From assembly GCA_002007465.1 (NCBI GenBank), contig LNAC01000777.1, positions 274,568-338,567 of the forward strand: DNA of 64,000 nt. Reading direction: 5' to 3'. The notes beneath the pieces were generated by a model. That model saw only the letters and a list, made by a program, of their open reading frames with translations. It was not told where the DNA came from and made no database searches. Below, in pieces: positions 1-8,567 of this stretch. Positions within the stretch are counted from its first letter, which is position 1. Each line of letters begins with the position of its first letter. The DNA is from Ailurus styani (taxonomy: Eukaryota; Chordata; Mammalia; Carnivora; Ailuridae). The position numbers were made by a program, and so were the translations under genes.

Positions 1-1526
1 GTTGGTGGCTTGGGGTTGGGACAGTGACGAGCCCAGTGTCCTTCGGCTCCACATTTGAAGCAGGCCCCTGGAGGGGGGCGACTGGCTGTCCCTCTCTGTT
101 GGCTCCCGGAGCCGGCCGGCCGCAGGGCTGCTACCAAGGCCTGGGTCTGTAGCTGAATCTTCTGCTGGAGTCTGCCCTGCCGCCTAAGTTCGGCTGCCTC
201 CTCTCGGGAGTTAAAGACTTTAAATGCCATTTTCACCAGGTCGGAAATGGGGGTCTGGGGGCCCTCCTCTGCCTTTTTTAATTTCTTCTGAATATCGGGC
301 GCCGATTGAGAAATGAAATGAGTAGCCAAAACCGTGGCCCCTGCTGGAGAGGCCGGATCTAGCCGGGTAAACTGAGCCAGTGCCTCAGTCAGCCGATTGA
401 GGAACATGGCAGGGTTTTCATCAGGGGTCTGAATAATTTCCCTAAGTTTGGCATAGTTGACCGCCTTGTTGGAGGCTGTACGCATTCCAGCGATAAGGCA
501 CTGAATCATGCGGTCACGGCGCCGGCGGCCATCTTGGCCGTTCTGGTAGTCCCAGCCGGGTTCTACTGCTGGGACTGCCTGGGCACCAACTGGCATGGTG
601 GCATCGGTAAGATGGACCTGGTCAGCATGTTCTCGGGCGGCAGCCTGGATGCGTTCCCTCTCCTCGGTGGTAAGGGTGGTGGTCTGGACGACATGTAGGT
701 CGTGCCAGGTAAGGTCATAGGCCTGTGCTAAATATTGGAACTCCTTGATAAAATTATCAGGGTTGGCTGAGAAAGAGCCCAAGCGCTTTTCTATCTGGGA
801 AAGGTCCTGCAGAGAAAAAGGCGCGTGGACTCGGACAACTCCCTCGGCCCCAGCGACCTCCCTTAAGGGGCAGACTAAATCGGGAGTTGGGTTTCGGGAC
901 CGAGTACGAGCAGAAATAGGGGGGGAAGGGGGAGTGTCTGGCAGGGGGAGCGGCTCAGCGTCGGTCTCGGGTGGCGGAGCCTTGGGAGCCATTGAAGCGA
1001 CCTGTTCTGAGGTTGGATCCAGGGCCTGTGAAGGGTTGGGGACTGTAGGAGGTTGAGGAACAGGATGATAAGGTGGAGGTGAAGATATGGGGGGGGCCCT
1101 CACAGGGGGTCCAGAGAGGTTCTCAGGAGGCTCAGAGAGGGGAGAGAAAAAGTGGCTCAGGATCTTTCAGAGCAGTAGGCGGAAGAGGCAGAGGGGGAGA
1201 GCGTGCCAGGAGAACCTGAGAGGTGGGAGCATCGGGAGCACAAAGAGGGCTGAGAACGCAAAGTCCAGAAAGCCTGGACATAGGGAACTTCGGACCATTT
1301 GCCCTGGCGTCTAGAGGTTATCAAGGTCCGTGAGGACCTGATAGTCAAAGGTGCCCTCGGGGGGCCATCGCGACTGGTTGTCTAATTGGTATTGGGGCCA
1401 GGCGACAGTGCAGTAATGTATGAGGCGCCGCCTTCGTAGGTCTTGGTCTAATCCCAAGGTGCGGAGGTTAGCCAGGAGGCAGCCCAGAGGCGTTGTGGGG
1501 CCAAATTTGGACTGAGAGGTTCCCAT
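1..1526 (-). pseudogene. gag: gag of the gammaretrovirus-like ERV (partial; frame breaks at the matrix end)
   Basis: The gag precursor would form the viral core. The ATG at 1526-1524 follows a long leader and begins Met-Gly-Thr-Ser, a myristoylation-type start, and is the first ATG of the matrix frame. The matrix frame stops at TAG 1313-1311. Matrix-like sequence seems to continue in a second frame to about 1250. A third frame then stays open to base 1, through a proline-rich linker with PPPY (1079-1068), a p30-type capsid with a major-homology-like stretch (about 435-355) and a CX2CX4HX4C zinc knuckle (62-21). At least two frame changes near 1.25-1.31 kb break the reading, so no intact precursor is made from this copy as written. 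They could be real indels or assembly errors. The 3' end lies outside the window. Confidence 0.88.
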
Positions 1527-1733
1527 GGTCCCCTTCACCTATTAGCCCAATTTGCAGAAAAAAGCATCCTTTTGTCTACTAATTGGGTTGCAGGTTCGTA
1601 GGCAGTTACCGCGGAATGGGGACGTCTCCCAATTCCACGGAACTTGGGGGCCACCTGGTGGCCGGAGGGGTCAGCCCTGACGCAGCCGCGATTAGGACAG
1701 GGCTTTCTGGAGGAGGCGCGGGAACCAGGGAAC

Positions 1734-1740
1734 ACTCACC
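1734..1740 (-). promoter_or_regulatory. Candidate major splice donor of the provirus
   Basis: The minus strand reads GGTGAGT, an almost ideal 5' splice site, about 95 bases after the primer-binding site and about 210 bases before the gag ATG. This is where retroviruses keep the donor used for subgenomic env RNA. Use in vivo is inference. Confidence 0.55.
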
Positions 1741-1834
1741 CAACCGGGTCCTGAGAGGCGTCTGGATAAAGAGAAGTCCCAGTCCGTTCGAGAGGAGGAG
1801 AGCGCCTCCCTGCTGGGACAGGGGCTCAATCTCC

Positions 1835-1852
1835 TCCCGGGTTTCGGCACCA
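1835..1852 (-). promoter_or_regulatory. Primer-binding site complementary to tRNA-Phe
   Basis: The minus strand reads TGGTGCCGAAACCCGGGA, which matches all 18 bases of the complement of the 3' end of mammalian tRNA-Phe, including CCA. It starts two bases after the LTR terminus, as expected. Most gammaretroviruses use tRNA-Pro; phenylalanine priming is known from the human class I family HERV-F. The match to tRNA-Phe is from known tRNA sequence and was not searched. Confidence 0.88.
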
Positions 1853-1922
1853 AATGTAAGGTTTTTCTGGTCGCGCACAGGAATAAAGACCGCTAAGGCA
1901 AATTATAGTCCAAAGGCAGAGC

Positions 1923-1928
1923 TTTATT
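1923..1928 (-). promoter_or_regulatory. LTR polyadenylation signal AATAAA
   Basis: AATAAA on the minus strand (TTTATT on plus) sits within the R region, about 80 bp after the TATA-like box and about 70 bp before the U5 end. This is the normal place for the signal in a gammaretroviral LTR. Confidence 0.7.
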
Positions 1929-2006
1929 GCAAGCACCCTCGAGCGAGGTTCTGCGACTCTGAGAGAAGGGAGTCAGGGAAGTCGCGCGCAAGGCAGAGTG
2001 ACGGGG

Positions 2007-2018
2007 GCTTTTATTGGG
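2007..2018 (-). promoter_or_regulatory. LTR TATA-like / CCAAT box
   Basis: The minus strand reads CCCAATAAAAGC. AATAAAAG is a common TATA-box form in retroviral LTRs. It lies 28 bp downstream of the YY1/E2F repeats and about 80 bp before the AATAAA signal, so transcription would start near 1980-1985. Confidence 0.65.
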
Positions 2019-2045
2019 TAAAGCAGGGGAGGGGCTAGGCATCAG

Positions 2046-2116
2046 CCATCTTGATGAGTTTTGGCGGGAAGGTCCGCCATCTTGGATGGACTTTGGCGGG
2101 AAGGTCCGCCATCTTG
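2046..2116 (-). promoter_or_regulatory. U3 tandem repeats with YY1-like and E2F-like motifs
   Basis: Two complete units of 31 and 32 bp (2046-2076 and 2077-2108) and a partial third stand in tandem. Each begins, in plus-strand letters, with CCATCTTG (2046, 2077, 2109). Each complete unit also contains TTTGGCGGGAA (2060-2070 and 2092-2102). On the transcribed strand CCATCTTG reads CAAGATGG, the core of the known YY1 motif, and TTTGGCGGGAA matches the E2F consensus. The motifs are visible in the sequence; factor binding is inference. Confidence 0.7.
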
Positions 2117-2162
2117 GACGGACTTTCATTTTGTATAGCTTCCATCTCCTGCCAGCCCAACA

Positions 2163-2928
2163 GTCTCTAGTCTCCAGGGACAACTGAGTCAGTTGTGGTG
2201 GCCTCTGAGTAAGGAAGGGTATGATTATTTGCTGTGCCTTGTGTTTACTAATTTCTATTTAGGAAAATAACTGAGTGCCTAATGGAGTCCCTCAGAGTGA
2301 GCATAGGAATTCAAGCAGGTTCCCCGCCCCCCCACCCCGGGAATACAATCTCCTGCTTTCTTTGGGGGATTGACATGGAGTGGCAGGGTTGCTGGTCAAT
2401 ACTGGGGTTCCTAGGTTATCGGTGTGTTTAGACCAGATCCTGTTTGGTTAAGGCACATGGAAAAGCAAACCACACTAGTGAGAAAGGGAGGAGAAGCAGG
2501 TCAGGGGCAAGAATGGGAAACCTAGAGCCCAGGGTGGAAACTTCAAGGCTATAAGGCAGGTGCTTTCCCTACTTAGGATTCTAGCAGAGGCTAGAGTACA
2601 TGGCTCGCATCTTGGAGAGAAGGGTCCCAGGCAGGCCCGAGAACTCTGAGACTCCATGGTGCCAACAGAAATGCCTCAAGTTTCTTTCTTTTTTGTTCTT
2701 GTGCAGTGGGGGTGACCTTCTTGTAAATTCCAGTGCATTTTAGTTGTACTCAGAGCATCCAAAGAAAGAATGTTTTGAGCATTTGTTAGTAATGAAGGAG
2801 TGGTTCCTGTGTGGAGACCAGAGGGAGTTTCTACAGCAGAAATCAACATGGAGCCCACAGGGGAAGGGGACACTGGTCTGGGGCCACTCTGCTAGCTCCC
2901 CTCCCCACCTGGAGATACATTCTCTTGT
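2163..2928. other. Flanking unique-looking DNA
   Basis: No long frame, SINE or L1 signature is visible here. An AP-1-like TGAGTCA (2185-2191) lies just outside the proposed LTR edge. Confidence 0.5.
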
Positions 2929-2942
2929 TAAAGCTCTTCTCT

Positions 2943-3152
2943 CCAGGGCGCTTGGCTGGCTCAGTGGGTTAACTTGGCTGACCCAGTGCCTTCGGCTTGG
3001 GTCATGATCCCAGGGTCCTGGGATCGAGCCCCGCATTGAGCTCTCTGCTCAGCAGGGAGCCTGCTTCCTCCTCTCTCTCTCTCTGCCTACTTGTAATCTC
3101 TCTCTCTCTCTCTCTCTCTGTCAAATAAATAAATAAAATCTTTAAAAAATAG
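2943..3152 (+). mobile_element. CAN-SINE, plus strand
   Basis: It has a tRNA-like head (GCGCTTGGCTGGCTCAG), a CT-rich block and the tail AAATAAATAAAATCTTTAAA. The perfect 14-bp duplication TAAAGCTCTTCTCT (2929-2942 and 3153-3166) shows insertion by L1 machinery. Confidence 0.95.
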
Positions 3153-3166
3153 TAAAGCTCTTCTCT

Positions 3167-3593
3167 GTTCAGATTTCAGAACTTCAATTCTTCCTAAGGG
3201 AGACTGAGGTTGGATGTTGATAATACTGATAAATCTCTTAAAGGGTATTTGATTTCCTTACATTCACATAATACCTTGACTTTATGATTTATTTTGTTTT
3301 ATGTAAAATCAAACCAATGACAAAGATAGGCTGGGCTAAAGGAGAACCAGAATTATAATCAGGCCCCTTATGATTTGAATAGGGTGGAATTTAGATAGTG
3401 GTACAAGTGGTTACTTGGCCATTAAACTTTTTTAGTCAATAAGTTTTTTTTTTAGAATTAATTGAGGGACTTTATAGAGGAGGAGAATTCTTTTCTCTTT
3501 GGCTTTTAAGACAAATAATTAAAAGTGACAGAAGGGTGGTTTCATATTGGATAAAAGAACATTTGGTGAAACACTGAGGGCTTTCCTCTAAGA
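3167..3593. other. AT-rich sequence, nothing recognised
   Basis: No frame or repeat signature could be assigned before the L1 that begins near 3594. Confidence 0.4.
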
Positions 3594-5128
3594 TCAAAAG
3601 CAAGACGTGGATGTCCATTCTCACCACTTTTATTCAACATAGTACTGAAAGATCTAGTCATGCCAATCAGACAAGAAAAGGAAATACAAGGTGTCCATTT
3701 GGTAAGGAAGAAGTAAAACTTCGCTATTTGCAGATGGCATACTATTCTGTATAGAAAACCATAAAAACTACCAAAAAACTACTAGCACTGATAAATGAGT
3801 TCAGTAAAGTCACAGGATACAGAATTAATGTACATAAATATGTTGCATTTCTATATGCTATTAATGAAGTAGCAAAAAGAGAAATTAGGAAAAAAATCAT
3901 TCCATTTATAATTGCATCAAAAAGAATAAAATATCTAGGAATAAGCTTTACCAAAGAGGTGAAAGACCAGTACTCTGAAGACTAAAACATTGATAAAAGG
4001 AATTAGATGACATAAACAAATGGAAAGATATTCTATGTTCATGGATTGGGAGAACCAAAATTATTAAAATGTCTATACTATCCAAAGCAGCCTACAGATT
4101 TAATGCAATCCCTATCAAAATGCCAACAACATTTTTCACAAAACTAGAACAAATAATACTAAAAGTTGTAGGGAACCACAAAAGACCCCAAATAGCCAAA
4201 ATAATCTTGAAAAAGAAGAACAAAACTGCAGGTGTTCCAATCCCAGATTTTAAGATATATCATAAATCTGGTAGTGATCAAAACAGAATGGTACTGGCAC
4301 AAAAACAGACACAGATATCAATGGAACAAAATAGAGTCCAGAAATAAACTTACACATTTATGGTCAATTAATCTATGACAAAAGAGGCAAGAATGAGAAA
4401 AAGACAGTCTCTTCCATGAATGGTGTTGGAAAAAATTGGTCACCTACATGTAAAAGAATGAAAATGGACCACTTATTACACCATGTGCAAAATAAATTTA
4501 AAATGGATTAAAGACCTAAATGTGAGACCTGAAACCATAATATTCCTAGAAGAAAACATAGGAAGTAATCTCTTTGACATCAGCCATGATGCTATGTCTC
4601 CTTTGGCAAAGGAAACAAAAACAAAATTAAACTATTGGGACTATACCAAAATAAAAACCTTTTGTATAGGGAAGGAAACAATCAACAAAACAAAAAGACA
4701 ACCTACTGAATGGGGGAAGATATTTACAAATGATGTATTTGATAAGGAGTTAATATCCAAAATATATAAAGAACTTATACAACCCAAAAGCAAAAAACAA
4801 AATAATCTGATTAAAAAATAGGCAGAGGACCTGAATAAACATTTATCCAAAGAAGGCATACAGATGATCAACAGACACTCAGATGAGCAATGTGAAAAGA
4901 TGCTCAACATCACTAATCATCAGAGAAGTGCAAACCAAAACCACAAGGAGATATGACTCTATACCTATCAGAATGGCTGAAATGAAAAACATATGAAATA
5001 ACAAGTGTTGGTAAGGATGTGGAGAAAAAGGAACCCTTATGCTCTGTTAGTGGGAATGTAAGCTGGTGCAGTCACTGTGGAAAACAGTATGGAGTTTGCT
5101 CAAAAGTTTAAGAATAAAATTACCCTAC

Positions 5129-5155
5129 TGGGCGCCTGGGTGGCTCAGTGGGTTA
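5129..5155 (+). mobile_element. 27-bp tailless CAN-SINE head flanked by a 19-bp target-site duplication
   Basis: The insert is only the first 27 bases of a CAN-SINE: TGGGCGCCTGGGTGGCTCAG, then TGGGTTA. It has no CT-rich part and no A-tail. Perfect duplications AAGAATAAAATTACCCTAC lie at 5110-5128 and 5156-5174. The upstream junction TTT/AAGA resembles an L1 endonuclease site. The SINE normally continues AAG, the first bases of the duplication, so reverse transcription may have been primed internally by 3-base microhomology. Confidence 0.85.
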
Positions 5156-5337
5156 AAGAATAAAATTACCCTACGATCCAGCAATTCCACTTCTAGGCAT
5201 TTACCCAAAGAAAACAAAAACACCAATTCAAAAAGGTATATGCACCCCTATGTTTATTGCAGTATTATTTATAATAGCCAAGATATGGAAGCAACAACCC
5301 AAGTGTCCATTCATAGATGAATGGATAAAATCATGTA

Positions 5338-5342
5338 GATAA

Positions 5343-5381
<39 letters not shown>

Positions 5382-5530
5382 ATCTCTCAACTATCTAATC
5401 ATCTATCATCTATATTTATATTTACCTCTATTTATCTCTATATATGTCTATCTATATTTATCTATATGTGTCTAACTCTATATTTATATATATACCCCCT
5501 CCCTAAATTTATATATATATATAATATGTA

Positions 5531-5562
<32 letters not shown>

Positions 5563-5572
5563 AACAAACACA
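5338..5572. repeat. (ATCT)n and AT-rich microsatellite inside L1
   Basis: About nine ATCT units (5343-5380) pass into degenerate TATC, TATATA and CACA tracts. It has expanded at the point where other L1 copies carry a short TATATA run before the sequence for the ORF2 end (compare 32696-32706). Confidence 0.9.
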
Positions 5573-5847
5573 CACAATGCACTACTACTCAGCCATAAAA
5601 AGATCTTACCATTTGCAACAACATGGACAGACCTAGAAAGTATAATTCTAACTAAGTGAAATAAGTCAGTTGGAGAAAGATAAACACCATATGATTTCAT
5701 TCATATGTGGAATTTAAGAAACAAATAAACAAAGAAAGAGACAAATCAGAGTCTTAAATATAGAGAACAAACTAGTGGTTGCCTGAGGGGATGTGGGTGG
5801 AGGGATGGGTGAAACAGGTGAAGGGGATTAAGAGTACACTTATCCTG

Positions 5848-6327
5848 TGAGAGAAAAACAAATACCATATGATTTCATTCATATGTGGAATTTAAGAAAC
5901 AAAATAAATGAACATGGGGGGAAAAGAGAGGAAAACCAAGAAACAAACTTTTTTTTAAGATTATATTTTTAAGTAATCTCTATACCCAATGTGGAGCTCA
6001 AACCCACAACCCTGAGATCAAGAGTTGCATGCTCTACCAACTGAGCCAGCCAAGGTGCCCCAAGGAACAGACTCTTAACTATAGAGAACAATGGTTACGA
6101 AAGGGGAGCTGGGATGGGGGATGGGGATGGGTTAAATAGGTTAAGTGATGGGGGTTAAGGAATGTACTTGTGATGAGCACAAGTGTTGTATTTAAGTGTT
6201 GAGTCACTAAATTCTACAGTGGAAGCTAATATTGCACTGTATGTTAACTAACTGGAATTTAAATAAAAACTTGGAAAAATAAAAATGCGCACACACAGAA
6301 AACAAGAACAAGAACAAAAAACAAAAA
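5848..6327 (+). mobile_element. L1 3' end nested in the older L1
   Basis: A second copy of the L1 3' end (ATTTCATTCATATGTGGAAT landmark, then 3' UTR and AATAAAA-rich tail) interrupts the first. The duplication AGTACACTTATCCTG (5833-5847) / AGTACACTTACCCTG (6328-6342) brackets it, and the host L1 then resumes with GATGAGCACTGAGTAATG. It carries a SINE at 5950-6061. Confidence 0.85.
5950..6061 (-). mobile_element. Old CAN-SINE fragment, minus strand
   Basis: It shows a poly-T start, AAGATTATATTTTTAAGT and the reversed tRNA-like head ACTGAGCCAGCCAAGGTGCC. The middle is deleted, leaving about 112 bp. An imperfect 12-bp duplication lies at 5938-5949 and 6062-6073. Confidence 0.88.
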
Positions 6328-6613
6328 AGTACACTTACCCTGATGAGCACTGAGTAATGCATAGAATTGCTGCATCATTATATTGTATACCTGAAACTAA
6401 TATAATACTGTATGTTAATCATACTTGAATAAATAAGTAAATAAATAAATACACAAATAAATAAATAAAATTATCAGATGAATAGAAAGCAAGAACATTT
6501 GAACAGTTAGAGCTGGAAGGAATAGAATAGGTTTTCCTGAAAGGAAGCAAGCATCCCCTTCTCTGGAAGTGACCTGGCAAAGAGGTGTCAGATTTTGGGC
6601 TGGTCAGTTAACT

Positions 6614-6818
6614 CCTTTTTTTTTTTTTTAAGATTTTATTGATTTATCTGACACAGAGAGAGAGATCACAAGTAGGCAGAGAGGCAGGCAGAGAGAGAGG
6701 GGGAAGTAGGCTCCCTGCCGAGCAGAGAGCCCGATGCGGGACTCAATCCCAGGACCCTGAGATCATGACCTGAGCCGAAGGCAGAGGCTTTAACCCACTG
6801 AGCTACCCAGGTGCCCCA
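6614..6818 (-). mobile_element. CAN-SINE, minus strand
   Basis: This is a full-length element with poly-T, AAGATTTTATTGATTTAT, a GA-rich block and the reversed head ending GAGCTACCCAGGTGCCCC. It is bracketed by GTCAGTTAACT (6603-6613) and GTCAGTTGACT (6819-6829). Confidence 0.95.
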
Positions 6819-6829
6819 GTCAGTTGACT

Positions 6830-8394
6830 TCTAAGGCACTTTCTTAGTCCAGGCATTCATGATTCTATAATTCTAAGCATCAGCTTTTCTCTTCCTAAAA
6901 TAAGTCTTTGGATCTAAGATTTTAGAGGGGAACTACAGGCCCTGCCTACAATTCCTTCTAAAAGGTTCTGGAGCATCCCTTGAGAAAAGATCAGTTTAAT
7001 CCTAATTGTGATTTCTTTATCTACCTGCAAATAACAAATGTCAGATTTGCATGGGTCTAGGCTTTTCACTCAGAAACTTGTTCTCCAGGCAAAACCTTTG
7101 CAATGCGCATCCTAGAGGGTGTTGCAACATGACCATAGCCACTCCACACACCCAGGAAAATCTGCACTGCTACACCAGGAGTGAAACTGGGCTGCACGAA
7201 CCAATCTGGGCTACTTTATTCCATCCTCTTTCAGAGCTGCCTGGTGAGCCTGCTTGGGTACAGTGACTTTTAAACATCTTGTACCACAATGTACATTAGG
7301 AAATGTCCCAAGCTAGTATCCACCTAAATACATAACTGACAGAAAAGTTTCACAAAATAATACTTGTTTTTCTTCCCTGTGAACCTACTCTGATAGTCTC
7401 AACCATATTTTCTGTTAAGTCTATTTATTTTCTACTTCTACATTGTCACAGCCCACTGAACAGATTTTGTGACCCACAAATGGGGTGAGGTCCTTGTTTG
7501 AAAAAACATAGTTCTTGTAGATCGAATTCTGAAGTCAATACTAAATTAAGACATATTTTAGGACCATTTTATGAGAAAATCAAGGTTTTGGTGTTAATCA
7601 GTCTGCCAAAAGCTATCAAGGCTGTCAAAATTACTGGGAGAAATGAGATCCAGTAAGCTAAGATTTATGTATGTTTTTATGTATTTATGCATTTTATTCA
7701 ACAAACATTTTTTTTCCCCACTGTCACCGTTGCTATGGTTATTGTGTGCCAGACACTGCTGGACTCTGTGGCTACAAACATTCGTATCCCATAATCGCTC
7801 TCTTGAAGGAGCTAACAGTCTGGGAGATGAGAACTGATTCAACATTAAACCTTTTCATAGAGTTCTGTTGGTAAGGAAAAATTTTTCTCTGCATTTCAAA
7901 GTTTCTTCTGGTTGGTCTAAGAATTAAATTGACATAAGACAGATTAACAGGAGAGAATCAAATTTAGTTTTTACGTAAAGGAATCCCCCAAATATGAGAA
8001 ATTCCAAGACAGAAAGGAAAAATGAAATATATACGGTATCCTGAGCTAAGGAATGGGGTAGGGACCTGGGGTTTCAGAGGGGAGGAGGACAATTCACAGG
8101 ACAGTAAGAAGCAGATATTAATAATTAGATGTTTGACCTGCCATACACATGGGACAGTCAGATAAAAGTGACATCACATGTATTTCTAAGAGAGTTTCGT
8201 TGCTAGTAACAGAAATAATTTCCTAGAATTCATTTAACAAATGTCTAATGAGTTCTTATTAAGTGCTGTACATTGTTCTAAGCAAAAAAAAAATACAGTA
8301 ATAAACAAAAGTTAAAACAAAAAAAAATCTCTGGTAATAATTCTCATTCTTGTAAAGAACCCCAGTTAGATTTTTCTAGGCAGTTAAGAGAGAG
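6830..8394. other. Unique-looking DNA with old L2-like fragments
   Basis: No gene is recognised. Two stretches, about 7690-7840 (ATTCAACAAACATT ... GTGCCAGACACTG ... GGAGCTAACAGTCTGGGAG) and 8225-8330, match the layout of ancient L2 3' regions. Short open frames here lack coding character. Confidence 0.5.
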
Positions 8395-8409
8395 ACAAAA
8401 AGTTTTCTT

Positions 8410-8552
8410 TTTTTTTCTTCAGAGTCACATCACTTTATTTTTTTTAATTTATTTTTATTATTATTATTATTTGCCCAGGGGTACAGGTCTGTGAATCATC
8501 AGGCTTACGCCTTTCACAGCATTCACCATAGCACAAACCCGCCCCAATGTCA
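8410..8552 (-). mobile_element. Short L1 3' end with an extra polyadenylated 3' flank
   Basis: Read on the minus strand, the element holds about 110 bp of young L1 3' UTR (8552 to 8440), then AATAAA (8439-8434), 17 bases not found in the other L1 ends here (8433-8417), then poly-A. The duplication ACAAAAAGTTTTCTT at 8395-8409 and 8553-8567 is perfect. The extra bases look like a 3' transduction. Confidence 0.85.
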
Positions 8553-8567
8553 ACAAAAAGTTTTCTT

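Larger units (their letters stand above)
1..2162 (-). mobile_element. 5' part of an endogenous gammaretrovirus-like provirus
   Basis: Read on the minus strand, this block shows the proviral order LTR (1855-2162), primer-binding site (1835-1852), leader with splice donor, and gag (1526 down to base 1). The element continues beyond base 1, so pol, env and the 3' LTR cannot be seen. A single CX2CX4HX4C knuckle, a capsid of Gag_p30 type and a PPPY late-domain motif point to class I (gammaretrovirus-like) ERVs. GC content is clearly higher than in the flanking DNA. The long open capsid-nucleocapsid frame suggests a fairly recent insertion. The exact upstream edge of the LTR is uncertain by about 20 bp because the partner LTR is out of view. 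Confidence 0.93.
1855..2162 (-). mobile_element. 5' LTR of the gammaretrovirus-like ERV (U3-R-U5)
   Basis: On the minus strand the LTR starts at TG (2162-2161) and ends in ACA at 1857-1855, two bases before the primer-binding site. U3 holds tandem YY1/E2F-like repeats (2046-2116) and a CCCAATAAAAGC box at about 2007-2018. R/U5 holds an AATAAA signal (1923-1928) and a T-rich, C-rich U5. At about 308 bp it is short for this class. An alternative start at 2182 (TGTCCC) would add 20 bp. Finding the 3' LTR would settle the edge. Confidence 0.85.
3594..6472 (+). mobile_element. Old 5'-truncated L1 (ORF2 3' half and 3' UTR), carrying nested insertions
   Basis: The plus strand carries decayed L1 ORF2 from the reverse transcriptase onward. 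The catalytic box reads FADG instead of FADD near 3728-3740. It continues through the C-terminal region (open pieces 4069-4347 and 4483-4821) and the cysteine-rich tail to a 3' UTR ending in an AAATAAAT tail. It hosts a tailless SINE head (5129-5155), an expanded microsatellite (5338-5572) and a second L1 end (5848-6327). Numerous stops make it inactive. Confidence 0.9.

Noticed and set aside
745..2038. Plus-strand open frames of 75-151 codons across the GC-rich start
   Set aside because: They are antisense to the ERV gag, leader and LTR; the minus strand explains this DNA.
5156..5320. Second SINE copy after the head at 5129
   Set aside because: Sequence after 5155 is the duplicated L1 target, not SINE; the insert is only 27 bp.
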